This document shows positions 18,084 through 29,823 of a stretch of DNA of 64,000 nt, in pieces. Numbering within the stretch: the first letter of the stretch is position 1; each line of letters opens with the position of its first letter. The notes below the pieces were generated by a model. That model was not told the origin of the DNA. It did not search any database and saw only the letters and a list, made by a program, of their open reading frames with translations. Origin of the DNA: Legionella sheltonii (GTDB taxonomy: Bacteria > Pseudomonadota > Gammaproteobacteria > Legionellales > Legionellaceae); assembly GCF_026191355.1 (NCBI RefSeq), contig NZ_JAPHOQ010000009.1, forward strand, positions 124,001-188,000, written 5' to 3'. The position numbers and the translations under genes are program-made.

Positions 18084-19304
18084 TTATTTACTCTTCTCAG
18101 TATCTAAGCGCTGTAAACTTGCTTTTAGACTCGCCTCAGAATCAATTAGAAATTCTCCTGAAGTCACCACGAGCTCCCCTTTTTTTAATCCAGACAAGAT
18201 TTCGACCCGCGAACCGGATTCCATACCGGGTGTGACAGATTGCACCTTAAATCGACCTTCTCCTAAAGAGACAATGACCCGAGTTCCTTCCTGTGTTTGT
18301 ATCAGCGCTTCTTTAGGGATGCTTAACACATTGGTCAATGGAGTGACGGGTAAGGTAATCATCGCGTACATATTGGGCTTTAAAAAAGTATCCGGGTTAT
18401 CAAACCGTAAGCGAACTTTAACCGTGCGAGTTTTGAGGTTTAGCTCAGGATAAACATATTCAATAGCGCCTTTCCAGGTTTTACCAGGAAAAGCAGGAAA
18501 GGCGGCTTTTGCAGGACCACCTACCTTGACCCATGAGGCTTGTTGTTCAAAAACCTCTACCATAACCCAAATGGTGGATAGATCCACAATACTCATGATG
18601 TCCTTTTCCGGGGTGACTTGCGTGCCTTCACGAACATTCAACGCAGCCACAATACCTTTTTGTGGGCTATAAATATCAATCAAATGACTTGTTTTATGCG
18701 TTTTCTTCAATTGTTGAATTTGAGATTCGGCCATCCCCAGAGCAAGTAGCTTTTGCCAAGATGCCTCAATGAGGGACTGCTGTTTGCTTTGCAGGGCAAT
18801 CAAATATTCTTCTTCTGCATTCACTAAAGTACGAGAATACAGTTGAAAGAGCAATTGTCCTTTTGTAACGGTCGCGGCTGTAGTTTTGACAACCAAGTTC
18901 TGAATCCACCCATCAACATAGGAATGAATATGACTGATTCGATTCTCATCAGGACTTACATAACCTACTGTTTCAATCTTGCGAAAGAGTGTCCCTTCAA
19001 TAACAGGAGCAGTACGCACACCTAAATTATCGACAATTTCAGGTGCAATCCGTATCGTTACTTCTCCTTTCGCATTTTGCTCGGTATCTGCGTAAACGGG
19101 AACCAATTTCGTTCCCATTGGCGACACCCCTGGCTCCTTATAGCGCACCATAGGATTCATGGGGTCAATCCAAAAAAGAGGCTTTTTCTCATTGCTAGCA
19201 CTTTGTTGATTGGCTGACTTTTCGGCATAAAAACTATATTTTATTAACCCAATCAAAATAATTATTAGTAAAATAACCGTCAGCAGACCGATTTTCCTTT
19301 TCAT
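18084..19304 (-). CDS. cusB: RND efflux periplasmic adaptor, CusB-like
   Basis: 406-residue membrane-fusion protein linking the RND pump to the outer-membrane channel. It begins with an N-terminal anchor (residues 5-25). A heavy-metal-binding segment follows (FWIDPMNPMVRY...SPMGTKLVPVY), then lipoyl/barrel-sandwich halves flanking an alpha-hairpin and a beta-barrel. Met-containing motifs in the first segment fit Cu(I)/Ag(I) capture. Its ATG follows the TAG of the TolC-like gene directly, showing tight operon coupling. Confidence 0.88.
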   Translation of the reverse strand: MKRKIGLLTVILLIIILIGLIKYSFYAEKSANQQSASNEKKPLFWIDPMNPMVRYKEPGVSPMGTKLVPVYADTEQNAKGEVTIRIAPEIVDNLGVRTAPVIEGTLFRKIETVGYVSPDENRISHIHSYVDGWIQNLVVKTTAATVTKGQLLFQLYSRTLVNAEEEYLIALQSKQQSLIEASWQKLLALGMAESQIQQLKKTHKTSHLIDIYSPQKGIVAALNVREGTQVTPEKDIMSIVDLSTIWVMVEVFEQQASWVKVGGPAKAAFPAFPGKTWKGAIEYVYPELNLKTRTVKVRLRFDNPDTFLKPNMYAMITLPVTPLTNVLSIPKEALIQTQEGTRVIVSLGEGRFKVQSVTPGMESGSRVEILSGLKKGELVVTSGEFLIDSEASLKASLQRLDTEKSK

Positions 19305-20603
19305 CTAAGTTTTTCCTTGTATGTAAAGAAGCGCCACATGGGTCTTACGCTCATCCACCTGTACGCGCAATTGCTCCAACTTGATGTCGAGCTGGCCTGT
19401 ATAGGCACGCAAAACCGTGGTCATATCCGTTGTAGCACTTTGATAGGCACGTAAAGCTGCTGTTGCATTTTGTGCTGCCTCTGGCATAAGTTTTTGGGTA
19501 AACAAAGTCTCACGTCGTATCAACTGCGTCCATGTCGCATAAGATCCAATAAGCATTTCTTTTAAATCGCGATAATGTGCGGCTCTATCTAAGAAAGCAG
19601 ACTCTAAATTAAGATATTTTGCTTTTAAACGTGGCGTTTGACGATGACGTGGGAAAATGGGTAAATCAATTGTTGCTTGTGCAGTCAACATATTCGCACG
19701 AGGTGTCCCATTATCCATATGACCTTGTCTCACCCCATAACTTACATCCAATACAAAACCCGGTTTAAATTGCTCTTTTGCCAGAGCAACTGCTTCGCGA
19801 CTTGCATTAATCGTTCCTAAATCTGCTTTTAATAAAGGATGAGACTGCATTTTAGTTTGTAACACACTTAATGGTGGTGGCTTAGGTAAGTGAGGTAAAT
19901 GAGCACTCAGTGGACGTTTGGCTTCTTCTTGACCGACCCAACGCCCCAATTTTGCCCGGACTTGCTCAATCTGTTCTTTAATTTGAACTTGGTTGTCATC
20001 CAAATGGGATAATTCTAATTGTACTTGCAGCACATCCGATTGAGTCACTTTTGCTGCAGCATATTGTGATTGTGCAACTTTCAGTAAGTACCTGAATAAT
20101 TGACGATTGGTACGAATAATCTCTCCTGCATGTTCCCAATAATATAATTCAAGCCAAGCCTCTCTTACAGTACGCAATACTGCAAGCGACTGCTCTTGGA
20201 AGCGCTCACGCGTTGCTCTTGCCTCAGCGAGGGTTTGTCGTGATTTGATTGCTAAAGAATGTCCAGGTGGAAAACGTTGTTCCAGGCCTCCCATAATCAT
20301 GGTCATCTCATCTTGCGTAAAACTAAAGTTATTGGTAGGCACATTAAGAGTTCCCGCCATTAATTTGGGATCGGGTAATTGTTTATCCGCAATGGCTTTT
20401 TGATCTAATGCTAAGGCATCCGCGCGCAAACGTTTCAACTCAGGAGCCTGTTGGATTGCAAGTTGTCCTGCTTCAAAAAAAGAAAGGGGTGTTGATAATC
20501 GAGCTGCATAGGCATTTAATGACCATACAACAGTAATTGTCGATAATAATCCCAAAATCCCTTTCATCAACAGTTGCGTTGATTTAAAACTAATCAACTT
20601 CAT
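19305..20603 (-). CDS. TolC-family outer membrane efflux protein (CusC-like)
   Basis: 432-residue outer-membrane channel of the TolC family: signal peptide (LLSTITVVWSLNAYAA), then two repeats of long coiled-coil helices (for example LELYYWEHAGEIIRTNRQLF and ATAALRAYQSATTDMTTVLRAYTG). I use the ATG at 20603 (MKLISFKS) rather than an upstream codon because it gives a normal signal peptide. First gene of the three-gene efflux operon. It lacks the lipobox of E. coli CusC, so it is not a lipoprotein. Confidence 0.85.
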   Translation of the reverse strand: MKLISFKSTQLLMKGILGLLSTITVVWSLNAYAARLSTPLSFFEAGQLAIQQAPELKRLRADALALDQKAIADKQLPDPKLMAGTLNVPTNNFSFTQDEMTMIMGGLEQRFPPGHSLAIKSRQTLAEARATRERFQEQSLAVLRTVREAWLELYYWEHAGEIIRTNRQLFRYLLKVAQSQYAAAKVTQSDVLQVQLELSHLDDNQVQIKEQIEQVRAKLGRWVGQEEAKRPLSAHLPHLPKPPPLSVLQTKMQSHPLLKADLGTINASREAVALAKEQFKPGFVLDVSYGVRQGHMDNGTPRANMLTAQATIDLPIFPRHRQTPRLKAKYLNLESAFLDRAAHYRDLKEMLIGSYATWTQLIRRETLFTQKLMPEAAQNATAALRAYQSATTDMTTVLRAYTGQLDIKLEQLRVQVDERKTHVALLYIQGKT

Positions 20604-20691
20604 GAAGCAATATCCCAATTACTTACAAATTCATTTAAATTATTTAAAACATCACTATACTCTTTATTTTTAACTAATCCAAGTTGTGGCG

Positions 20692-21585
20692 TTATTTAGA
20701 ACCTTTAGGAACACACAATGCCTCAAAACCCGAGATGACATCAAATAATTCCTCATCAATTTTTTCTTGACGAAAACGATGAAAGGTTCGATTAAGTAAT
20801 TCGAGTAATTCATCAATATTTTTATCTGCACGCTGCATCGAAATGAGCCGACTCGCATTCTCGCTTGCTAGTGATTCAGCACAGGCCCTAAATAGTGAAA
20901 CAAAAAGATATTCGCGAATTAAAGCGCGCAAGGTAGTCGTCCTATCCCCTAAGATTTGCGGCAATTTCTTTGTCGGCCAAGGTAATTGCGACAATTGATA
21001 TCGCCATTGTTCATCAAGCGGCAGTAACCGTTGCCCTGTAGGCTGATAAACGGCCCCGGTCACATGACGATTATAGAAAAGATACAGCTCATTGATTTCA
21101 ATGTCATCATGGAATATCGCACTCTCAATCAAAATTTGTTCTACTAAAGGAGAAATTGCTTTAATGGAGTTAGGGACTGAAAAAAGTCCACACAAAGGTA
21201 AGCCAATATCGTTCATGCGCCCATAAACACGCTCACCAACAGCCCATACATGGAGTGTTCCTGGTAACACACTCAGAGTCTTAAAGGCATATTCTGCTAC
21301 TAAGTCATTAAATTGCCCGACTAATCCTTGATCGGAACCAAATACAACTGCGCCTATTTCACCTACACCCGTTTTTTCTTTTACCTGTCCAACTTTGAGT
21401 TTCATATCTCGAAAACAAACAGATAATCCGAGTTCCAATGCATGGTAGTAATCAGTCAAAGCCTGAACCGACTTCTCATATTGGCCAATGCTTGCAGCAG
21501 CTAAAGCTTTCATCGTGCGCACAACCGATTGAAGTTCTTCAGCACCGGTGATCTTTCGATGTAAACTTGCAGTAGTATCACTCAT
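20692..21585 (-). CDS. atpG: N-type ATPase gamma subunit
   Basis: 297 residues; the central stalk rotor subunit. N- and C-terminal coiled-coil helices are visible (LHRKITGAEELQSVVRTMKALAAASIGQYEKSV at the start; ENASRLISMQRADKNIDELL near the end), with the gamma signature A-SEN/A-SENASR in place. It is diverged from housekeeping gamma, as usual for the N-ATPase subfamily. Last gene of the nine-gene operon, ten bases after atpA. Confidence 0.9.
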   Translation of the reverse strand: MSDTTASLHRKITGAEELQSVVRTMKALAAASIGQYEKSVQALTDYYHALELGLSVCFRDMKLKVGQVKEKTGVGEIGAVVFGSDQGLVGQFNDLVAEYAFKTLSVLPGTLHVWAVGERVYGRMNDIGLPLCGLFSVPNSIKAISPLVEQILIESAIFHDDIEINELYLFYNRHVTGAVYQPTGQRLLPLDEQWRYQLSQLPWPTKKLPQILGDRTTTLRALIREYLFVSLFRACAESLASENASRLISMQRADKNIDELLELLNRTFHRFRQEKIDEELFDVISGFEALCVPKGSK

Positions 21586-21594
21586 GCTCTTCTC

Positions 21595-23157
21595 TTATAT
21601 CGAGATTTTGATGTTCTTTCTATCCGGTGCTGATTCAAAAACAACAAGCACTTTTTTAGCCAGTTGCAAAATCAGCTTACGATCTTCATCACTCAATACC
21701 TTTCCAGTGATTAGCCGCTCACCAACTTCTCCAGGAATAACGTTCACCCCACCAATTAGAGCATGCTCTGCCTCACTCATCTTATCAAGCGGAATCAGAT
21801 CAAAATATCCAGCGGTTAAAGCGAATAAAACAGTTATTTGGGCGATTACAGCTACCGGAGCAGATTCCTGTTGTTTAAGGCATGAACGAATTCGCCATCC
21901 GTGTTCTAGGATTTTACGAGACGCCTCATCTAAGCGTGCCCCAAATCGGGCAAAACTCTCAAGTTCTTCGAACTGCGCATAAGCCAATTTGAGATCCCCT
22001 GCTACTTCATGATAGGCAGCGCGCTGTGCTTTTCCGCCAACCCTTGATACCGAGCGACTGACATCCACTGCAGGAAGCATGCCTAATTCAAACAGTGATG
22101 GGGAGAGATAAATTTGTCCATCAGTGATTGAAATAAGATTGGTAGGAATATAAGCAGACATATCCTCTGCTTCGGTTTCAATAATAGGAAGTGCTGTAAT
22201 CGAACCGTTCCCCAGTCGCTCATGTAAATGTGTTGCACGTTCCAGAAGTCGAGAATGAATGTAAAAAATATCCCCAGGAAATGCTTCACGACCAGGTGGA
22301 CGTCGCAGTAATAAAGAGAGTTCGCGATAGGCTCGAGCATGATGGGTCAGATCATCATAAACAATCAATACATCTTGACCTTGCTCCATGAAATGCTCTG
22401 CGATACTGGTTGCAACATAAGGTGCGATGTATGCAAGACCGGGTGCCTCATTACCTTCAGTAACTACTACAATGGTGTAAGCAAACGCTTTTTTTTCATT
22501 CAATGTTGCTATAACTTTAGCTACCCCTGAAGTCCTTTGACCAATAGCGCAATAAATACAGACCACATTTTGATCATGCTGATTGAGTATGGTGTCAAGA
22601 GCTATTGCCGTTTTACCTGATTGTCTGTCACCAAGGATCAATTCCCGCTGACCTCGTCCAATGGGAATAAGCGCATCGATCACCTTAATTCCCGTCTGTA
22701 AAGGAACAGTGACCGCTGCTCTGTCCATAATCGAAGGTGCAGGCCGTTCAATAGGGAGACGTTTACTCAAAACTAAAGGTCCTTTTCCGTCGAGTGGCCG
22801 GCCTAATGGATCAATTACCCGTCCTATCAATCCACTGCCTACTGCAACATCCATAACACGTCCGGTGCGTTCTACTTCATCACCTGCTCGTAGATGATCG
22901 TATTCACCAAGGAGAACCACACCAATCTCATCCTCTTCGATATCAAATGCAATGCCAAATACATCTCCAGGAAATTGGACTAATTCTTCAAAACCGACAC
23001 CAGGAAGGCCTCGAACCTTAGCAATGCCTGTGGAAATCATACTAATGGTACCTACTTCACGAGGTGTGCATTGCCATTTAAAAGCGTCACGCACTTGGCT
23101 GATTCCTGCGAACGTAGTGTTGATAATCTCGTGTAGATTGTTCGATTCCATCGTCAA
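21595..23157 (-). CDS. atpA: N-type ATPase alpha subunit
   Basis: 520-residue non-catalytic hexamer subunit with Walker [12 protein letters not shown] near residue 172 and Walker [13 protein letters not shown], plus the [11 protein letters not shown] segment. It overlaps the end of atpF by four bases (ATGA-type), so translation is coupled. Part of the peripheral N1 head. The alpha/beta subfamily and gene order mark this as the alternative N-ATPase, not the housekeeping atpIBEFHAGDC operon. Confidence 0.93.
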   Translation of the reverse strand: MTMESNNLHEIINTTFAGISQVRDAFKWQCTPREVGTISMISTGIAKVRGLPGVGFEELVQFPGDVFGIAFDIEEDEIGVVLLGEYDHLRAGDEVERTGRVMDVAVGSGLIGRVIDPLGRPLDGKGPLVLSKRLPIERPAPSIMDRAAVTVPLQTGIKVIDALIPIGRGQRELILGDRQSGKTAIALDTILNQHDQNVVCIYCAIGQRTSGVAKVIATLNEKKAFAYTIVVVTEGNEAPGLAYIAPYVATSIAEHFMEQGQDVLIVYDDLTHHARAYRELSLLLRRPPGREAFPGDIFYIHSRLLERATHLHERLGNGSITALPIIETEAEDMSAYIPTNLISITDGQIYLSPSLFELGMLPAVDVSRSVSRVGGKAQRAAYHEVAGDLKLAYAQFEELESFARFGARLDEASRKILEHGWRIRSCLKQQESAPVAVIAQITVLFALTAGYFDLIPLDKMSEAEHALIGGVNVIPGEVGERLITGKVLSDEDRKLILQLAKKVLVVFESAPDRKNIKISI

Positions 23158-23936
23158 TGACTCAGTGTTTTAAAATCCGATTTGAATTGTTCTTGAAAAA
23201 ATGCGTCCACGTGATTTTGCAAATCGCTTAAGTAATCTGCCACATTCCATCCAATCTTTTGTCCATTAATGACCAGCTCAATACCCGTAATCAGATGAGA
23301 AGAGGTCTCAAACTGAATCGAAATGTCGGTATCGGGACCAATAATTTCATTGACACCCTTTTCAAGGGCATGTCGTTGGGCTGACGAAAGCTCAAATCCT
23401 GAGCGTATGAGTACCCCAAAAGATGAGTCTTTAGTCATTGACGCCAGTTGTTCTTTTACTTCATCTTGGTTCTTAAGGAACCGATCTATAAGCTGGGATT
23501 CAAAGTGAGTATTTGCAAGCTCAATGAATATTTTTCTTGTAAGAGAAAAAACCTCTTCTTCAATGCGAGTGGTAATTTCTTGGCGTAAGTTGAATTGTTC
23601 TCTTCTCAATGATTCTTTCCATTGCACGCGTAAATCATCAACTTCGCATCTGGCCTCATCAGTAAGTCGCTTACGTTCAACAGTTACCTCATCAGTTGCT
23701 TCTTTCAGGAGCAGTGCGCGTTGTTGGTTGAATTCTTCATTCTGCTTGTGAAGTGTATCCCGCTCTTTTTGAGCTTCAGCTTCTTTTGCACTAGCCGCCG
23801 CAATCACCGAGGCGATTCGCTCTTCTCGCGCATCGATCGCATGCAGAATGGGATGATATAAAAAGCGTTTGAGTAACCAAATTAAAATGAGAAAATTGAT
23901 TACTTGTGCAATAACAGTAAACCAATCAATTAACAT
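23154..23936 (-). CDS. atpF: N-type ATPase subunit b (long form)
   Basis: 260 residues, much longer than the usual b subunit (about 156). It has one N-terminal membrane span ([25 protein letters not shown]), a long charged coiled coil (about 40-150) and a C-terminal region (about 160-260) resembling the delta subunit. N-ATPase operons lack atpH, and a long b subunit with a delta-like tail is thought to replace it. Starts four bases after atpE. Confidence 0.88.
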   Translation of the reverse strand: MLIDWFTVIAQVINFLILIWLLKRFLYHPILHAIDAREERIASVIAAASAKEAEAQKERDTLHKQNEEFNQQRALLLKEATDEVTVERKRLTDEARCEVDDLRVQWKESLRREQFNLRQEITTRIEEEVFSLTRKIFIELANTHFESQLIDRFLKNQDEVKEQLASMTKDSSFGVLIRSGFELSSAQRHALEKGVNEIIGPDTDISIQFETSSHLITGIELVINGQKIGWNVADYLSDLQNHVDAFFQEQFKSDFKTLSH

Positions 23937-23939
23937 GGT

Positions 23940-24230
23940 TTATTTCCCCGCCGCCTGAGTAATCACATAATTCCAAAATGGGTTCGCAAAAATAAGAATC
24001 ATAGACACCACAAAACAATAAATGGCTAAAGATTCAATCATAGCAAGCCCCACAAACAACGTTCGTGTAATGGAGCTCGCGGCATCAGGTTGCTGTGCTA
24101 ATGAACTTAATGCCATAGCTACTGCGCGTCCTTCACCTAAGGCTGGACCTATTGCACCAAAACCAATAGTAATACCAGCGCTAATGATCGAAGCAATGGC
24201 AACAATTCCAATTAGGGTTGTATTGTCCAT
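23940..24230 (-). CDS. atpE: N-type ATPase c subunit with two carboxylates
   Basis: 96-residue proteolipid: two membrane helices joined by a polar loop (AQQPDAA). Helix 2 has the ion-binding E66 in MIESLAIY; helix 1 has a second carboxylate E33 in GPALGEGRA, where Na+-dependent rings have Gln. A two-glutamate site is characteristic of N-ATPases. These were first proposed to pump Na+; the Burkholderia pseudomallei c17 ring was reported H+-specific, as I recall. Ion choice here is therefore open. Confidence 0.93.
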   Translation of the reverse strand: MDNTTLIGIVAIASIISAGITIGFGAIGPALGEGRAVAMALSSLAQQPDAASSITRTLFVGLAMIESLAIYCFVVSMILIFANPFWNYVITQAAGK

Positions 24231-24274
24231 AATGTACTCTTCCTTTAAAATTAAATTCTATTATTCCTCTAAGT

Positions 24275-24991
24275 TCACTTGATGTCCGCACCAGGAATTA
24301 CTTTTGCCTCAGGCTCTTGGGGTAATTCACGGGTACGTGTGGCAGCAGCAATATAGACCAATGCCAAAATGGTAAAAATATAGGCTTGAACCATACCCGT
24401 TAAAAGACCGAGCACGCTCATAAAGACTGGGAAAACAAAAGGGGCAATGGTCAATAAAATGGCAAGAATCATGGTTCCACTCATCATATTACCAAATAAA
24501 CGAACCGCAAGCGCCAAAGTACGCGTGAGTTCACTGATCAGATTAAAAGGCAACATAATCCAAGTAGGTTCCAGGTACGTTTTTAAATAGCCCAAGAGGC
24601 CTTGATCCTTAATTCCGAATAAGGGCACAGCCACAAAAACACAAAGTGCAAGCCCTGCTGTAGTCGACAAGGAGCCTGTGGGTGGCTCATAGTCAGGAAT
24701 AATAATAAATAAATTAGCAGTAGCTAAGAATAGAAAAAGCGAGCCAAGAAAGCTAAGATACTGATGAGGAGAGCTAAGCCCTACCTCTTTAATTTGTTGT
24801 TGTACGGTAATGATAAGCATTTCTAAAAAGTTTTGCCAACGAGAGCGTTTGTGAGTCGTTGAGAGCTTTCGTGTAATTAGATAGGAACCCATCGCCAGTA
24901 CCAACATAAGCCCCCAGGTAACCACAATCGTTGCATTAAGTTTAAAAAAACCATAGTGCCAGAAAATGATGTCATCAGGACTAAGACGCAT
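24275..24991 (-). CDS. atpB: N-type ATPase subunit a
   Basis: 238-residue stator membrane subunit with about six helices. The essential arginine of the ion channel is present in ALAVRLFGNMMSG. The ATG at 24991 (MRLSPDD) overlaps the end of atpR, as in other N-ATPase operons; the longer upstream frame lies inside atpR and is rejected. With the c ring it forms the ion path of the membrane sector. Confidence 0.92.
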   Translation of the reverse strand: MRLSPDDIIFWHYGFFKLNATIVVTWGLMLVLAMGSYLITRKLSTTHKRSRWQNFLEMLIITVQQQIKEVGLSSPHQYLSFLGSLFLFLATANLFIIIPDYEPPTGSLSTTAGLALCVFVAVPLFGIKDQGLLGYLKTYLEPTWIMLPFNLISELTRTLALAVRLFGNMMSGTMILAILLTIAPFVFPVFMSVLGLLTGMVQAYIFTILALVYIAAATRTRELPQEPEAKVIPGADIK

Positions 24992-25301
24992 TAGTTGTCT
25001 CCGGTGCCCAATGCATTTGCTTAGCCTCTGGCCCATATATCCGTGTTAAAATAAAACGGGCAAGGGCAAATCCTAGCAAGCAAATGAGCAACTTCAGCCA
25101 TTGACCTTCTATTAAAACAAAATAAAAACCTGCGAGGACAATAACTGTACGCAGTAAAAAACTACTCATAAACCAAAGTGCCGGACGTTTTGATGAAATG
25201 CCTTGGCGGACAGTCCATAAAAGTCCTCCATAGAAAAATCCACCAATCAACATCCCTTCAACCAGTGCTAGTAACAGAATTCCGAACTCATTCATCGTCA
25301 T
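24981..25301 (-). CDS. atpR: N-ATPase accessory membrane protein AtpR
   Basis: 106 residues, three hydrophobic helices (EFGILLLALVEGMLIGGFFYGG, LWFMSSFLLRTVIVLAGFYFVL, LKLLICLLGFALARFIL). AtpR is a marker found only in N-ATPase operons; it has been proposed to interact with the c ring through its polar and arginine residues in the membrane. The ATG at 25301 has AAGGAG seven bases upstream and overlaps atpQ by 14 bp. Confidence 0.85.
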   Translation of the reverse strand: MTMNEFGILLLALVEGMLIGGFFYGGLLWTVRQGISSKRPALWFMSSFLLRTVIVLAGFYFVLIEGQWLKLLICLLGFALARFILTRIYGPEAKQMHWAPETTNAS

Positions 25302-25603
25302 TTTTCTGCTCCTTGTGTATTTCCTTATCCTCTTTGGCCACCCAATACCAAGCATTAACGCAGCCTAAAATCAAGCCAATAATCATGAGGGTGAGTGTCC
25401 AAGAGTGTTTTCCTGGATAATGCATATCCAATATATGGCCCAATGCGACACCAAGTAACGTCGGAGCTGCTATGGACCAACCAATTAATCCCATCATACC
25501 CAAACCAGACCAAATAATGAACCTGGCATGGCGTTTTGCTTTTCTTTTTTGCGCCACTTTGCTTCCAATTTGTTTAACGAATGCATCTTTCTTTGATGAG
25601 TTT

Positions 25604-25611
<8 letters not shown>
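25288..25611 (-). CDS. atpQ: N-ATPase assembly protein AtpQ (AtpI/F0F1 assembly family)
   Basis: 107 residues. A basic N-terminal segment (KNSSKKDAFVKQIGSKVAQKRKAKRHA) precedes two membrane helices (GLGMMGLIGWSIAAPTLLGVALG and WTLTLMIIGLILGCVNAW), as in the AtpI/AtpQ family of c-ring assembly or Mg2+-associated proteins. The ATG at 25611 has GGAG seven bases upstream and overlaps the atpC stop. Confidence 0.85.
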
Positions 25612-27482
<1,871 letters not shown>

Positions 27483-27705
27483 CTATATCACATTACCCAT
27501 GAACTCTCGTGGTGCTCAAACCGCCTGTTCTTACCCCCACTTTAGAAACCAATACCATGATACATCTTCAACAAAATTGCAATCCTTCATCACCTTATTT
27601 CAATAATATCTATTTCAGATACAACAAGAAACAACATGAGCCCAAAAATAGACTATCATTAGAATAACTTTAATAAAAATTAATTCATTATCAAGGACAA
27701 TAATA

Positions 27706-27969
27706 ATGAATGAACATAAAAAAGAGGCTCACCTTAGAGAAAAGAATCATCCCCAAAATTGGTGGTTTACTGTGCCAGGAATAGTTACCCTTTTTTTACT
27801 CCTGGCGATGGGGTATTACCTTTTTACGGAGCATAGAGCACATCTCTTTAACCTATTACCGTTATTGCTCTTGTTATTATGTCCTCTGATGCATCTTTTT
27901 ATGCATCACGGACATGACCACCATGATCATCAACAAAATAATGACAAATCACAGCAAGAAAAGGATTAA
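27706..27969 (+). CDS. DUF2933-type small membrane protein
   Basis: 87 residues, two hydrophobic helices (VPGIVTLFLLLAMGYYLFTEH; LLPLLLLLLCPLMHLFMHH) followed by a His/Asp-rich tail (HHGHDHHDHQQ). This layout matches DUF2933 proteins, which usually precede an isoprenylcysteine-methyltransferase-like gene in copper/heavy-metal islands, as here (seven bases apart). The His tail suggests metal binding. Function not established. AAGGA lies about 10 bp before the ATG. Confidence 0.7.
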   Translation: MNEHKKEAHLREKNHPQNWWFTVPGIVTLFLLLAMGYYLFTEHRAHLFNLLPLLLLLLCPLMHLFMHHGHDHHDHQQNNDKSQQEKD

Positions 27970-27975
27970 CATAAC

Positions 27976-28638
27976 ATGGAACATGCTACCTACGGTTATA
28001 ATCTTTGGCTACTCGTGATTATTAACTCAGCCATTTTTATTTTATTTGCTTACAGTTTTACGCAATTTAAAACTAAAACAGATTGGCGAAGCTGGGGTAC
28101 TTTTTCAGCTTTTGTTATCGCCTATTTTTCAGAAATGTATGGCTTCCCACTGACTATTTATCTACTTTCTGGCTGGCTGTCGAAATACTACCCCGGGGTG
28201 AACTTTTATTCACATGAAAATGGACATTTGTTACACAATCTTTTTGGCTTAAAAGGAGATCCTCACTTTGACCCATTCCACATTGCAAGCAATATCTTAA
28301 TCGTTATTGGTTTTCTTATGGTTGCATCAGCGTGGAACACCCTGTACAAAGCACAGCAGCAACATCGCTTAGCAACCGATGGACTCTATGCCAAAGTGCG
28401 TCATCCTCAATACGATGGTTTTATTATCATAATGATAGGCTTTTTATTGCAATGGCCAACTTTGATTACCTTAGTGATGTTTCCTATACTTGTCTACATA
28501 TATATCCGCTTGGCTCGTCGTGAAGAAAAAGAGGTGCTGGTGGAATTTGGTGAAGAATATAAACGTTATGCAGCGGCTACTCCGGCTTTTATCCCACATC
28601 TTGGGAAAAAAACTGAGCACAAAGGAGATGGTTCATGA
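27976..28638 (+). CDS. Isoprenylcysteine carboxyl methyltransferase-family (ICMT/PEMT-like) membrane protein
   Basis: 220 residues, about five membrane helices. The conserved C-terminal signature of the family is clear: LATDGLYAKVRHPQYDGF, then RLARREEKEVLVEFGEEYKRY, which bind S-adenosylmethionine in characterised relatives. The bacterial substrate is unknown. It is coupled to the DUF2933 gene upstream, and its TGA overlaps the ATG of a next small frame that is cut by the IS. Confidence 0.75.
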   Translation: MEHATYGYNLWLLVIINSAIFILFAYSFTQFKTKTDWRSWGTFSAFVIAYFSEMYGFPLTIYLLSGWLSKYYPGVNFYSHENGHLLHNLFGLKGDPHFDPFHIASNILIVIGFLMVASAWNTLYKAQQQHRLATDGLYAKVRHPQYDGFIIIMIGFLLQWPTLITLVMFPILVYIYIRLARREEKEVLVEFGEEYKRYAAATPAFIPHLGKKTEHKGDGS

Positions 28639-28700
28639 TGTTTCTATTTCACAGCGCCATAGCTATTTCACTTACTCATGTTACGCACATGACCTTGTAG
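28635..28700 (+). pseudogene. 5' stub of a gene truncated by the insertion sequence
   Basis: ATG overlapping the ICMT stop (ATGA) opens a frame beginning MMFLFHSAIAISLTH. After 13 native codons it runs into the IS left end at 28674 and stops at 28700. It looks like the N-terminus of a third membrane or exported protein of this operon. The rest of the gene is not found to the right of the IS. Confidence 0.4.
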
Positions 28701-29823
28701 TTTGAATAAAAAGCATTAGAATTTCGTCCTTATTTTAGGGAGGAAGTTAAATGGATATGCTTGATCTTTATAGTGATTATTTAATTTGTCAGAACAAATA
28801 TGCGACAGCCACCGGATTATCTGATTTGGTTGATGGAGCATTTGCGCATGACAAGGTGACTCGATTTCTTCGTTTTGAGTCTTTTGATTCAAAATCCCTT
28901 TGGCGCTATGTAAAAAAGCCAGTGAGGTCGCAAGAAACGGTTGGTGGTGTCTTAATACTGGATGACTCCATCGAAGAGAAACCCTACACGGATGAGAATG
29001 AAATTAATTGTTGGCATTACTCTCATGCTAAAGGGAGCGTGCTCAAAGGAATCAACATCTTGTCATGCATGGTTCGCTATGCTGACTTCAGTGTACCCAT
29101 AGGGTATGAGGTGATTAAAAAAGATGTTGCCTATTGTGATATTAAAACCAAACAAGCCAGAAGAAAATCATCGGTTACCAAAAATCAATTATTTCAAAAC
29201 CTGATTACTCAGGCCATTACCAATAAAGTGATGTTTGATTATGTGCTTGCAGACAACTGGTTTGGCTCGAAGGCCAATATGGTTCACATCCATAAAGACC
29301 TTCAAAAATCGTTTATCATTGGGATTAAATCTAACCGCACGTTAGCTTTATCTGAAAACGAGGCCAAAAACGGACGGTACCAACAAGTAAGAGCTTTAGA
29401 ATTAGAAGAGGATGTAGCCCACACAGTCTGGCTTAAAGGCCTAGACTTCCCCGTGAGGCTCCTGAAAAAAGTGTTCAAAAACGAAAACGGTTCAACAGGA
29501 ATTCTCTATCTTGTTTCTAATGACATGCCAAGTAGTGCCGAACGTCTTTATGAAGTGTACCAGAAACGGTGGCGGATTGAAGAGTATCACAAATCAATTA
29601 AGCAAAATGCAAGCTTAACCAAGTCGCCCACTCGAACCGTTAAAACTCAGTGTAATCATATTTATGCTTCTATTATTGCATACTGCAAGCTGGAATTGTT
29701 GAAGATAAAAACTCAATTAAATCATTTTGCCATTAAGTACAGATTGATCCTTAGAGCAAATCAGCTTGCATGGCGGGAGCTTAAAAATATGGCTGCTTAA
29801 AATAGATCGTGCGTAACATGAGT
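28674..29823 (+). mobile_element. Insertion sequence, IS4/IS701-like, 1,150 bp (copy A)
   Basis: Bounded by a perfect 15-bp terminal inverted repeat ACTCATGTTACGCAC (28674-28688) and its complement (29809-29823). It contains one transposase gene. The left flank is the stub of the ICMT operon, whereas the right flank is an IS66 transposase fragment, and I see no matching target duplication. This suggests rearrangement or deletion after insertion. The first 48 bp recur exactly at 63953-64000. Confidence 0.85.
28751..29800 (+). CDS. DDE transposase, IS4/IS701 superfamily
   Basis: 349 residues. First catalytic Asp in ILDDSIEEKP, second in VLADNWFG, and the YREK signature Y-x2-R-x3-E-x6-K in YQKRWRIEEYHKSIK, diagnostic of IS4-type transposases. 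A strong AGGGAGGAAG site precedes the ATG. The gene appears intact, so the element may still be active. Confidence 0.88.
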   Translation: MDMLDLYSDYLICQNKYATATGLSDLVDGAFAHDKVTRFLRFESFDSKSLWRYVKKPVRSQETVGGVLILDDSIEEKPYTDENEINCWHYSHAKGSVLKGINILSCMVRYADFSVPIGYEVIKKDVAYCDIKTKQARRKSSVTKNQLFQNLITQAITNKVMFDYVLADNWFGSKANMVHIHKDLQKSFIIGIKSNRTLALSENEAKNGRYQQVRALELEEDVAHTVWLKGLDFPVRLLKKVFKNENGSTGILYLVSNDMPSSAERLYEVYQKRWRIEEYHKSIKQNASLTKSPTRTVKTQCNHIYASIIAYCKLELLKIKTQLNHFAIKYRLILRANQLAWRELKNMAA

